58,210 nt of DNA from Bacillota bacterium (GTDB lineage: Bacteria; Bacillota; Negativicutes; Sporomusales; Sporomusaceae). The notes beneath the pieces were generated by a model that ran no database searches, had not been told where the DNA came from, and was given only the letters and a program-made list of their open reading frames with translations. Each line of letters starts with the position of its first letter. The stretch's first letter is position 1. A program made the translations under genes and the position numbers. The DNA lies in contig JAEWGR010000113.1 in assembly GCA_023388195.1 (NCBI GenBank), positions 1 to 58,210 on the forward strand, written 5' to 3'. Shown piece by piece: positions 27,415-34,779 of this stretch.

Positions 27415-27460
27415 TTGTTTTCCCCCACCGCCGGCTTGCATTTCCCCTTATCTTTAGAAA

Positions 27461-28417
27461 TTAGTTCGCAGGAAAGTATTGAGGATAGGCATAGCGGGCC
27501 AAGCCTTTTACCCCCGAAACGATATACTGGGATGTACAATTTAAGTACCGTTCAGGTATCTGGACAAGCTGCTGCCGGCGAATAGCCTTGACTGACTGCA
27601 GCGCCGGATCGTTTTGGATATCGGCGGCATACTTATTCAAATCAGTTTTACCGGTATAGTCCCAGGTTGGCATCAGTAATATATCGGGATTCACCTTAAC
27701 CAGCTGTTCTTTGGGCAGCATATCATTCATCTCCAGACCGGCCATAGCGGCCCCGTTTTTCACACCGGCATACTTACAGACATCATCAAAGATAGTGCCT
27801 TTGCCGCCACTGCCGCCCATCAGGGTGTACTGTACCACCACCAGTCTTTGTTCATCCGGTATTGGCCTGACCTTGTCAGTAACCGCAGCCAGCGTATTGT
27901 CCATATCGGCAACCAGCTTGACCCCCGCCTCCGGTTCTCCTACCGCCCGGGCGAGCTCCGAAATTACATTTTTGATTTCTTCAATGGAATTGGGCCATTT
28001 ATAGACATAGACAGGAAAACCTGCATCCCGGACTGTCTGCACAAACTCTACCGGCTGCCAGTCTGGCACAATCACGAGGTCAGGCTGCAGAGCAATGACC
28101 ACTTCCGGGTTAGCCCGGATTCTCCCCGGTACGGCCTTAGCCTGTTCAGCAATATTGGATAAACCGCCGTCATCCGCCAAATAGGTCAGGGCGGCAATCC
28201 GCGCTGCCGGCACCAAGCCCAGCAGGATTTCATCGGTACTGACCGACAACGATATAATCCGTTGGGGTTTCCGTGGCAATTTTAGTATCGTGCCTTTGCT
28301 GTCCCGTACTTCATAGCCTGAAGCCGATGGTGCCTGCGGCCCCTGTTGATTGGCGCAGCCTGCAGTTAAAAACAATAAACAAAGTAATAATGCAATCGGT
28401 TTGTAAAAATATCTCAT
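27461..28417 (-). CDS. btuF: Corrinoid-binding lipoprotein (BtuF-like) 2
   Basis: A 318-residue BtuF-fold lipoprotein with lipobox LTAGC (Cys21), PQRIISLSVSTDEILLGLVP in the first lobe and NPDILLMPTWDYTG in the second. It overlaps the cbiR stop codon by four bases. No permease or ATPase gene accompanies it in the riboswitch E operon, so it may feed one of the BtuC permeases encoded at 4477-5508 or 11924-12955, or bind corrinoid for periplasmic processing. Confidence 0.87.
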   Translation of the reverse strand: MRYFYKPIALLLCLLFLTAGCANQQGPQAPSASGYEVRDSKGTILKLPRKPQRIISLSVSTDEILLGLVPAARIAALTYLADDGGLSNIAEQAKAVPGRIRANPEVVIALQPDLVIVPDWQPVEFVQTVRDAGFPVYVYKWPNSIEEIKNVISELARAVGEPEAGVKLVADMDNTLAAVTDKVRPIPDEQRLVVVQYTLMGGSGGKGTIFDDVCKYAGVKNGAAMAGLEMNDMLPKEQLVKVNPDILLMPTWDYTGKTDLNKYAADIQNDPALQSVKAIRRQQLVQIPERYLNCTSQYIVSGVKGLARYAYPQYFPAN

Positions 28418-29388
28418 TTAACTGACCTCATCATTTTTAATGCCTGCTGCTGGCAGGTAATTTTCCCTATCCATTCATCCATTGTGTTTTTCATAAACTC
28501 ATGTACCAGGTATGTAGGCTGTACATAGTCAATGATACGCCTTGCTTCAGGCACACTAAACGGCAGATGCTCATCAATCTTAAGTACGTGATGCATAAGT
28601 TCAGTCATTGAATGCTGCTTATGTTGCTGGCCGCCATTTTGACTGCTCCTGATATATTCGCCTGACAAGGAGTGATGCAAATGAATTCCCTTAATATACT
28701 CACTGTAGCTACCCAGCCCCGATATGGTTCTGAGAATATATTCAATCCCTTCGGACTGGGTCCGCAGGGCTGGATTCGTATTCATCAGATGACCTGTATC
28801 CAGCATAATGCCGACATTACGGTGCGCTACGCCATCCAGCAGATAAGCGGTAAGCTCCTTATCCCGCAAGGTTAGTCCCGGCCACCACAGATTTTCAAAT
28901 AGCAAGGTCATATCTGTCGGCAGGGAGCTGTGGAGCGCGTTAATAACCTCAACGGTTGCCTCAATTACCTCCCGGTCGGAGGCGTGAAACTCCCAGTTAA
29001 ACAATTCGGAGATGCGGGCATGACTGACATGAAAAACAACATATTTGGCGCCAGCCTGCTGGGCAGCCGCAATGTTCTCCCGGTAGACATTAAGCCACTC
29101 TTCCCGGGTTACGCCGCCATAACAGTCTCTGATGTCAGCCTCATTGCCAAACTGCTTTAATAAGGAACACTGATCGCCACGCCAAAAATCAAGCCACCAG
29201 GGCCAGAATCTAAGATGGACGCCATGGATCCATTCCTTTTTGTGGATAGTTTCATCCAATGGCCCGCAAAACATCATCTCAATGCCGTCTAAATGGTGAC
29301 TGTGCAAAAATTGCTGCAGACATTCCCCATTATTATCGATGAGATCATTATCGGTCGTATAGTTTGACAAATTTACAAGCTGTAGCAT
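28414..29388 (-). CDS. cbiR: Cobamide remodelling phosphodiesterase CbiR
   Basis: The 324-residue protein has the xylose isomerase/AP endonuclease 2 TIM-barrel pattern: VVFHVSH, LLFENLWWPG, GIMLDTGHL and GIHLHHS, whose His, Glu and Asp residues typically bind metals. CbiR, described in Akkermansia muciniphila, belongs to this superfamily and hydrolyses the phosphodiester of cobamides so the lower ligand can be replaced. Assignment rests on fold plus context (riboswitch E, CbiZ, BtuF). ATG at 29388 follows AAAGGA by eight bases. Confidence 0.8.
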   Translation of the reverse strand: MLQLVNLSNYTTDNDLIDNNGECLQQFLHSHHLDGIEMMFCGPLDETIHKKEWIHGVHLRFWPWWLDFWRGDQCSLLKQFGNEADIRDCYGGVTREEWLNVYRENIAAAQQAGAKYVVFHVSHARISELFNWEFHASDREVIEATVEVINALHSSLPTDMTLLFENLWWPGLTLRDKELTAYLLDGVAHRNVGIMLDTGHLMNTNPALRTQSEGIEYILRTISGLGSYSEYIKGIHLHHSLSGEYIRSSQNGGQQHKQHSMTELMHHVLKIDEHLPFSVPEARRIIDYVQPTYLVHEFMKNTMDEWIGKITCQQQALKMMRSVK

Positions 29389-29512
29389 ATGTACATCCTT
29401 TACTGTGCCGGAAGAAGAAAGATGCCGCCTGCGATAGGTTGGCATCTGCCTCTAAAGCTTTTATTTTTTAGCTGCTCGATGGCGTAGCCGGTAACCATAT
29501 GAGGTCAAGATG

Positions 29513-29704
29513 CTAGTACCTACCCGCGGATAAGGGCATTCGCAGGTTTTGGCTCTGGGCCCTGTTCGGCATTGTTTGCAGGAGTGAAGTATTACCACCG
29601 TTAGGTTCACAGTCTGATAACCCGTAGCAGTTTTTCCTGGCCCGTAACCGCACCGACCAGTTGAGTTTATCAACAGGCCAATTAGCTGGAACATATTGTG
29701 ACAC
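29513..29704 (-). CDS. Small ORF first after riboswitch E, function unknown
   Basis: A 63-codon ORF begins with GTG eight bases after a perfect AAAGGAGG. The peptide has two Cys in NCYGLSDCEPNGGN, is rich in Asn and Arg and has no membrane segment. An overlapping frame from the ATG at 29709 to 29461 (82 residues, with CKQC and CEC motifs) is the alternative, but its start is only three bases from the Shine-Dalgarno sequence. As the first ORF of an operon encoding a SPASM-type radical SAM enzyme it could be a modified-peptide precursor, a leader peptide or spurious. I do not recognise it. Confidence 0.4.
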   Translation of the reverse strand: MSQYVPANWPVDKLNWSVRLRARKNCYGLSDCEPNGGNTSLLQTMPNRAQSQNLRMPLSAGRY

Positions 29705-29837
29705 TTCATGCACCTCCTTTAGAAAAACTTGATTTTGCCAGGTCTTTTAGGACGCCGTTAAAGCCGCCTGTGCCCCTTTGTATAGATTTTACTATTCCTT
29801 TAGATCATAGCCTTAGAATTTCCTGGTGCTGCCGGGG

Positions 29838-29920
29838 TAAAAAAATCCCGCATTGCCAAGGCATACGGGATTATATCTACAGTATGCCAATAAAAAACTC
29901 CTGGTACAAATACCAGGAGT
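29838..29920 (-). terminator. Tandem terminators of riboswitch E
   Basis: The first hairpin ACTCCTGGTA/TACCAGGAGT (29920-29897) is followed by TTTTTT, the second ATCCCG/CGGGAT (29871-29844) by TTTTTTTA. Between them TTGGCATAC can pair with GTATGCC inside the second stem, giving an alternative fold. These would gate the 15-kb operon. Confidence 0.82.
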
Positions 29921-29975
29921 GAATTCAGCAGATCGTTACCTTCTGAGTTTACCCGAGAAGATACGCGCTTAACTG

Positions 29976-30177
29976 TAATCCCCTCCCCATACCTCGTGGG
30001 TCTCTAACGGCGATTGTCAGCTAGGCAGTTCTCCTGGCTCCGGCTCATCGCTTGCTTAAACCTTCCCGGAAATCTTATCCCAGTGGCATATCTTAAGCTT
30101 GCTCCCCGTTACAGTGGCGGGACCGCGCCGGTTTCTCACCGGTCTTCCCTATTAAGCCCATTGGGCACCCAACTCAA
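29976..30177 (-). promoter_or_regulatory. Cobalamin riboswitch E, upstream of the 15-kb operon
   Basis: The minus strand contains GAGTTGGGTGCCC, the CGCGGTCCCGCCACTGTAA core (about 30112-30130), GCCACTGGGA, GAGCCAGGAGAACTGCC and the P13 arm CCCACGAGGTATGGGG. It leads the small ORF, cbiR, btuF-2, cobN-2, radical SAM, nitrilase, cbiZ-2, chelatase I and D, exbB, exbD, tonB and the ABC-2 transporter genes. Confidence 0.95.
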
Positions 30178-30207
30178 CAGTATTAAATTACGATTAGGTG
30201 TAATTTT

Positions 30208-30236
30208 AGTTTATCGGACAGCAAGAAGCTTGTCAA
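30208..30236 (-). promoter_or_regulatory. Promoter of riboswitch E
   Basis: On the minus strand TTGACA (30236-30231) is separated by 17 bases from TAAACT (30213-30208), about 35 bases upstream of the aptamer. Confidence 0.65.
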
Positions 30237-30346
30237 TAGTTTCAGCGGGATTTTGCATATATTCCAATAACACTTAATTTTCAGACATTAAAGTTGTTTT
30301 TTCGATTATATTTATGAATTAATGCTTTTACTCTTTATTTATGTAC

Positions 30347-30388
30347 TAAAAAACAAACACATCTCCCATATATTGGAGATGTGTTTGT
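30347..30388 (-). terminator. Terminator after cbiK
   Basis: On the minus strand ACAAACACATCTCC pairs with GGAGATGTGTTTGT around a loop of 7-8 bases and is followed by TTTTTTAG. It lies 15 bases past the cbiK stop codon. Confidence 0.88.
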
Positions 30389-30403
30389 ACCGTTTATCTG
30401 TTT

Positions 30404-31336
30404 TTAATGTTTTTTCACTTCAGGATTATTAAGTTCAGCAATTGCATCTTTTACATGTTGAACATAAATGTCCTGAATTTTTGCATTTTCACCTAAGCCA
30501 TGGATATAGGTGTCAACTTTAATACCAGCAGCAAGAAGCTGGCTTTTGTGGGAGTCACTTTCATCACCGGCCATATCATTGTTCGCATGATCGCCGGCTA
30601 CCAGCATTAACGGCATCATAGTTACTTTTTTAATTTTATTGGCTTTCAGCTTAGCAATGGTACCTTCCAGGGTCGGATAACCTTCTACCGTGTAGACATA
30701 TACATTTTTGTAGCCTGCATCGAGTAATTTTTCCTGCAGGGCAGGATAGGTTGCAGTTGCAGGATGGGGTCCGCCGTGGCCCAGTAACAGGACACCTTCA
30801 TTTTTGTTTAGTTTAGGGTATTGGGCTTCCAAGGCTTTGGCTACTGCCAGATAGTCATCAGCTCTGTCTTCCTGGCCCATATAGTAAAGCAACGGTCTGC
30901 CAATTGTAATTTTCTCGAAGGTTTTGGCTGCCTGAGCATGGGCCACCACACCTTTAATCAGTTCATATTCTTCGCCGGCAGTAACTTGCATAGGTTGTAC
31001 AATAACTTCAGTGAAACCTTCGGCTTTGAGACGGTCAAGCGCTTGTTTCTCAGTATCAATCTTGATACCGTCACGTTCGGCTAATCTTTTGATAATAATC
31101 CGGGAGCTAAAGGCCCGGCGCACTTCATAATCAGGAAATTCTGCCCGCATTTTGTTTTCAACAGCTTCAATGGTTGTTTTCATTGTATCATGGTAGGTTG
31201 TACCAAAACTTACAACCAGAATAGCCTTTTTACCGGCAGCAGCCGGTGCCGCCGCAGCCAGAGATGGGATCATGCTGACGCAGCCAAATACAGCCAGCAT
31301 ACAGATCGTAGTAAGCAAAGATAAAAACTTTTTCAT
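30404..31336 (-). CDS. cbiK: Sirohydrochlorin cobaltochelatase CbiK, exported type
   Basis: CbiK inserts cobalt into sirohydrochlorin in the anaerobic cobalamin pathway. The 310-residue protein has metal-site candidates His187 (LLGHGGPH), Glu218 (YTVEGYP) and His250 (AGDHANND), with the spacing known for CbiK. It begins with a signal peptide (about 1-29: KKFLSLLTTICMLAVFGC... ending SLAAAA), like the periplasmic CbiKP of Desulfovibrio, so cobalt or iron handling outside the cytoplasm is likely. It is a single-gene unit under riboswitch F, with ATG after AAAGGAG. Its substrate in the periplasm is uncertain. Confidence 0.92.
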   Translation of the reverse strand: MKKFLSLLTTICMLAVFGCVSMIPSLAAAAPAAAGKKAILVVSFGTTYHDTMKTTIEAVENKMRAEFPDYEVRRAFSSRIIIKRLAERDGIKIDTEKQALDRLKAEGFTEVIVQPMQVTAGEEYELIKGVVAHAQAAKTFEKITIGRPLLYYMGQEDRADDYLAVAKALEAQYPKLNKNEGVLLLGHGGPHPATATYPALQEKLLDAGYKNVYVYTVEGYPTLEGTIAKLKANKIKKVTMMPLMLVAGDHANNDMAGDESDSHKSQLLAAGIKVDTYIHGLGENAKIQDIYVQHVKDAIAELNNPEVKKH

Positions 31337-31464
31337 AAATAAACAACTCCTTTAAATTATTACCTAACGAATGGCCGGAAAAATCCGCACTATCTTTACT
31401 GGCTATTGCCTCATAGGCAACCTCCTCACTGATAAAGTATTTATTTATATAATTGTCGGACTGT

Positions 31465-31612
31465 AAAAAGAAAGGTCTGAAACAGACCCGCGCCAATGCG
31501 CAATTCAAAAGGAGCGTTGAGAAGAATGTCATTAAATTAAAACTCCCAACCGTTAAAGTTGGGAGTAATAAACAGTAGTCTTATTAAAAAACTCCTGGTA
31601 TAAACCAGGAGT
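31465..31612 (-). terminator. Three tandem terminators of riboswitch F
   Basis: In minus-strand order: CTCCTGG/CCAGGAG with TTTTTT (31612-31585), CTCCCAAC/GTTGGGAG with TTTTAATTT (31566-31531), and GGTCTG/CAGACC with TTTCTTTTT (31489-31465). All three lie before cbiK, so cobalamin-bound RNA can be stopped at several points. Confidence 0.82.
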
Positions 31613-31648
31613 GAACTAAGCCAGATACGCTATTTTGCGCGTCTACTG

Positions 31649-31848
31649 TAATCCCCTCCCCATGCCTCGTGGGTAACAAGCGGCGATTGTCAAATAGGCA
31701 GTTCTCCTGACTCCGGATCATGGCTCACTTAAACCTTCCCAAGACAAATGCTCAGTGGTATATCTTAAGCTTGCTCCCCGTTACAGTGGCGGGACCGCGC
31801 CGGCATTGAACCGGACTTCCCTATTAAGCCTTTAGGCACCTATTTCAA
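31649..31848 (-). promoter_or_regulatory. Cobalamin riboswitch F, upstream of cbiK
   Basis: Complete aptamer on the minus strand: a GGTGCC 5' box, CGCGGTCCCGCCACTGTAA (about 31782-31800), the GAGTCAGGAGAACTGCC box and the P13 arm CCCACGAGGCATGGGG. It is followed by three terminator hairpins and cbiK about 310 bases downstream. Confidence 0.95.
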
Positions 31849-31872
31849 ACATATTAACTTGTCCTTAAATGT

Positions 31873-31901
31873 AGGATAACATCTCAAGAAATGATTGTCA
31901 A
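31873..31901 (-). promoter_or_regulatory. Promoter of riboswitch F
   Basis: On the minus strand TTGACA (31901-31896) is separated by 17 bases from TATCCT (31878-31873), about 25 bases upstream of the aptamer. Confidence 0.68.
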
Positions 31902-31998
31902 TCCTTAAAAATGATTGCCCTCAAATTATCACAATATTCATTATCCACAGCAATCCCTGCTAAACACTTACTTGTCTGCCACTACGTAAACAGAGCAG

Positions 31999-33972
31999 TC
32001 ATTTTATATCAAGCGACTTATAATAAAGACGCTTACTTTCATACATGCGTTTATCAGCCTCCTGAATCAGGCAATCCAGTTGAACTTCGCTGCTCTCAGC
32101 AGCACCAATGCTGACACTGAGAGTCAAATCAGCATAAACGTTAGCGGCAATTCCCGGTTTCCACCACCGGCTATTGCGTTGTATCCGCTTAATAATAATT
32201 TGCGCTTCCTGGAGAGAAACCCCCGGCAGCAGCACAACAATCTCATCCCCGCCATAACGGAAAGCCTGGTCGTCGCTGCTGATACTGTTTTTTACAACCT
32301 GAGCCGCTGCCTTAATTAACATATCACCGGCCAGATGCCCAAATTGATCATTGATCAGCTTCAGGCCATTAATATCGATCATGAGCAGCGTAACCGGCGC
32401 CGCCAGCCCGGTGGCCTGCCGGCACTGCTCAGCAAAAACCCGGTCAAAGGAATGGCGGTTCAGCAGGCCTGTCAATTTATCATACTCTGCCATATACTGT
32501 ACTTCCTCGTACAGGCGGGCATTCCTAATCGCAATCGCAGTCTGGCCGGCCAAAGTTTCCAGAAGGTCCAGCCGTTCCTTGGCATCCTCGCCCGGACTGG
32601 TTCTTTCAATATACAAAATCCCCAATAACTCATGCCTGCAGATAAGCGGCACATAACATTTTTCCAACTCGCTCTTTTCATCGGTAGTTATGACTGTCCG
32701 TAAAGTACTATGAACCAGACTTACCGCCTCACTGGCGCAGTATTCATGAGTAAGACCGGCCGGAACACTGCCGTTGTTTTCATTTAATAAATACATCTCC
32801 GCTGCGTTAACGGCCATCGTCTTTTTAATAATCAGCAGGATGCCTTCCATGATCGCGGCAGTACTTAATGCGGAGGTGATGAGCTGGGCTGCCTGATAGA
32901 GGGCGGCCTGCCGTTCCAGGGCTGCATTCAGGCTGCGGGCCACTTTCTCCCGCTTGGTCACATCAATGGTAACCAAAATGGTACCGATAAACCTGCCACG
33001 GTCATCGGTTACCCGCGAGTATCGGTTTTCAATAAATCGTCCATTACGGCCCATTAGGCGCTGCCACTCGTTTATCTTACCAGCCCGCAGCTGCGCTAAC
33101 TTGCCCTCGATAATTTTTCGCCGGTGCCGGGGATAACTGTCTAAAAAGTTCTTACCTAATAAAGTCCCCTCAGACAGTTGCCGCAGCTGCTCTGCATAGG
33201 CATTGCAAAATGTAACTGTATTGTTTTCATCCAAACAAATGATGCCTAAATTTGCTATATTCTCCAAGTAATGACCAACAGTGTGGGCAGATAATGCCGG
33301 TTGCTGTTTTTCCTGGCCGTCAGCTTGACCGACACTCATCCTGCTGGCGGCAGCCCCGGCCGGCTCTAATGCGAGAAAAGCCTTTACCAGATCCCCGTCA
33401 AACTGGCTGCCTGCCGTCCGCTCCAGCTCGCCCAGGGCTTCCTGCCAGCTTTTTGCCTGCTGATAATTCTGGATTGTTGTCATAACGTCAACGGCTTCGG
33501 CAATATGAATGATTCTGGCTGATAAGGGGATCTCCAAAGCCTTGAGTTTATTGGGATATCCAGTGCCATCATAACGTTCATGATGATGCAGCACCCCGGC
33601 GGTAAGCTCCCGCAGGTCTTTGGACCGGAGCAGCATCTGACTGCCATAGACCGGATGACGTTCCATTTCATTCCGGTCATACAAATCATACGTACCCTGT
33701 TTGTATAAAACCTTGATAGGCACATTTATTTTACCAATATCATGCAGCAATGCCGCCGCGCCGATGCTTACAACCTCAGCCTCCCGGCAGCCGATCGCCC
33801 GGGCCAGCAAAACAGCATAATAGGCCACCCTCTCGGAGTGGTTAAATACAAAATTAAACTGATGAGATAAGATTGACAGATAAAAATTGAAATCTTCCCG
33901 TTGTCCCCACTCTTCATAAACGCACTTTAGTATTTCTTTGTCCTGTGTGGTAACATGCATCTTCGCACACAC
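31999..33972 (-). CDS. HD-GYP / PAS / GAF / GGDEF signalling protein
   Basis: The 657-residue cytoplasmic protein has, in order, an HD-GYP domain (about 25-200: HDIGK at 77-81, then HHERYDGTGYP), a PAS domain (about 225-345), a GAF domain (about 350-480) and a GGDEF domain (about 490-650) with YGGDEI. It combines cyclic-di-GMP hydrolysis and synthesis modules, with PAS and GAF as sensors. The active-site loop is GGDEI instead of GGDEF, and no RxxD inhibitory site is seen. The gene is the only ORF downstream of riboswitch G. Start codon uncertain: GTG at 33972 or ATG at 33960. Confidence 0.9.
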   Translation of the reverse strand: MCAKMHVTTQDKEILKCVYEEWGQREDFNFYLSILSHQFNFVFNHSERVAYYAVLLARAIGCREAEVVSIGAAALLHDIGKINVPIKVLYKQGTYDLYDRNEMERHPVYGSQMLLRSKDLRELTAGVLHHHERYDGTGYPNKLKALEIPLSARIIHIAEAVDVMTTIQNYQQAKSWQEALGELERTAGSQFDGDLVKAFLALEPAGAAASRMSVGQADGQEKQQPALSAHTVGHYLENIANLGIICLDENNTVTFCNAYAEQLRQLSEGTLLGKNFLDSYPRHRRKIIEGKLAQLRAGKINEWQRLMGRNGRFIENRYSRVTDDRGRFIGTILVTIDVTKREKVARSLNAALERQAALYQAAQLITSALSTAAIMEGILLIIKKTMAVNAAEMYLLNENNGSVPAGLTHEYCASEAVSLVHSTLRTVITTDEKSELEKCYVPLICRHELLGILYIERTSPGEDAKERLDLLETLAGQTAIAIRNARLYEEVQYMAEYDKLTGLLNRHSFDRVFAEQCRQATGLAAPVTLLMIDINGLKLINDQFGHLAGDMLIKAAAQVVKNSISSDDQAFRYGGDEIVVLLPGVSLQEAQIIIKRIQRNSRWWKPGIAANVYADLTLSVSIGAAESSEVQLDCLIQEADKRMYESKRLYYKSLDIK

Positions 33973-34094
33973 CGCCTTTTATGATTAGCTGTATTCACAA
34001 GCATACCTCATGGCTTTTTCCGCTGCGTTATTTGCTAAAGGGGCAGCACCGTTTGATTGAATCTGGCGGCAGGCTCAGCTTGTTATTATCGCAA

Positions 34095-34174
34095 ACAAAA
34101 AACTCCCGCTGCGTGAGCCGGGAGTAGTAAAACAGTATGCCAAATTAAAGCTCCTGGCAGCATATACCAGGAGC
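34095..34174 (-). terminator. Tandem terminators of riboswitch G
   Basis: A hairpin GCTCCTGGTA/CCAGGAGC (34174-34150) is followed by a conserved TTTGGCATACTGT, then by CTCCCGGC/GCGGGAG (34125-34104) with TTTTTTG. The layout matches those after riboswitches B, E and F. Confidence 0.8.
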
Positions 34175-34216
34175 GAATTCAAGCGACGCAATGAGTCTGT
34201 AACCTAGCGCCTACTG

Positions 34217-34419
34217 TAATCCCCTCCCCATACCTCGTGGGTAAAAAACGGTGATTGTCAGCTAGGCAGTTCTCCTGGCTCCGGATCATAGCTTGCTTAA
34301 ACCTTCCCAAGACCGATTGTCCCAGTGGTATATCTTAAGCTTGCTCCCCGTTACAGTGGCGGGACCGCGCCGGTTTCTAACCGGACTTCCCTATTAAGCC
34401 CCGCAGGGCACCCAACTCG
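34217..34419 (-). promoter_or_regulatory. Cobalamin riboswitch G, upstream of the HD-GYP/GGDEF gene
   Basis: The minus strand reads GAGTTGGGTGCCC, then CGCGGTCCCGCCACTGTAA (about 34355-34373), GAGCCAGGAGAACTGCC and the P13 arm CCCACGAGGTATGGGG. Its 5' end marks the boundary of the corrinoid island. The downstream gene encodes a cyclic-di-GMP protein, not a corrinoid transporter or enzyme. Confidence 0.95.
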
Positions 34420-34446
34420 CCGTATTTAATTAGTAATAACAATTTT

Positions 34447-34475
34447 AGTATAAGCTTTATTGTAAGTAGTGTCAA
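34447..34475 (-). promoter_or_regulatory. Promoter of riboswitch G
   Basis: On the minus strand TTGACA (34475-34470) is separated by 17 bases from TATACT (34452-34447), about 30 bases upstream of the aptamer. Confidence 0.7.
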
Positions 34476-34543
34476 CAACTTAGTATATTGCCGCAATTGC
34501 ACATAAGGCATTTGTTATTGCCATACAGCCACACTGTTGCTAA

Positions 34544-34572
34544 TTGACAATTGCTATAAAACAATTTATATT
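34544..34572 (+). promoter_or_regulatory. Promoter of the first methyltransferase gene
   Basis: TTGACA (34544-34549), a 17-base spacer and TATATT (34567-34572). It is divergent from the riboswitch G promoter. The leader carries copy a of the ATGAA hairpin motif. Confidence 0.7.
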
Positions 34573-34589
34573 TAGACTAGTGGCTTGAA

Positions 34590-34655
34590 TCATGAAGGTT
34601 CAGCAATTCCGGTATGAAACCTGAGGGCATTTCCTTTGGACTTCATGCTTTTTTT
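34590..34655 (+). promoter_or_regulatory. ATGAA leader hairpin, copy a
   Basis: GTATGAA (34612-34618) can pair with TTCATGC (34642-34648), followed by seven T. An earlier CATGAAG (34591-34597) is also a perfect complement of the same 3' strand CTTCATG, so two exclusive folds are possible. Further hairpins follow at 34657-34689 (CATCATCAgCAAG/CTTGtTGATGATG) and 34697-34725 (GTCCAG/CTGGAC). The downstream gene is the SAM methyltransferase at 34780. Confidence 0.55.
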
Positions 34656-34779
34656 ACATCATCAGCAAGTTTTCCTCTTGTTGATGATGTTAGAACGTCC
34701 AGGCTTCTGCCAGCGTCCTCTGGACTTGGCCTAAGTCAAGGTTTTTAATAATTTTACATAGCGGGAAGGATGACAAACC

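Noticed and set aside
29461..29713. The region after riboswitch E as a group II intron fragment or RNA element.
   Set aside because: No intron 5' motif, domain V or reverse transcriptase is visible. A perfect Shine-Dalgarno sequence precedes the ORF, so it was kept as a low-confidence coding call.
101..34419. The repeated approximately 200-base blocks as insertion elements or a CRISPR-like array.
   Set aside because: They are widely and unevenly spaced, all in one orientation, each upstream of an operon and each with the complete cobalamin aptamer. No transposase, target duplication or cas gene is present.
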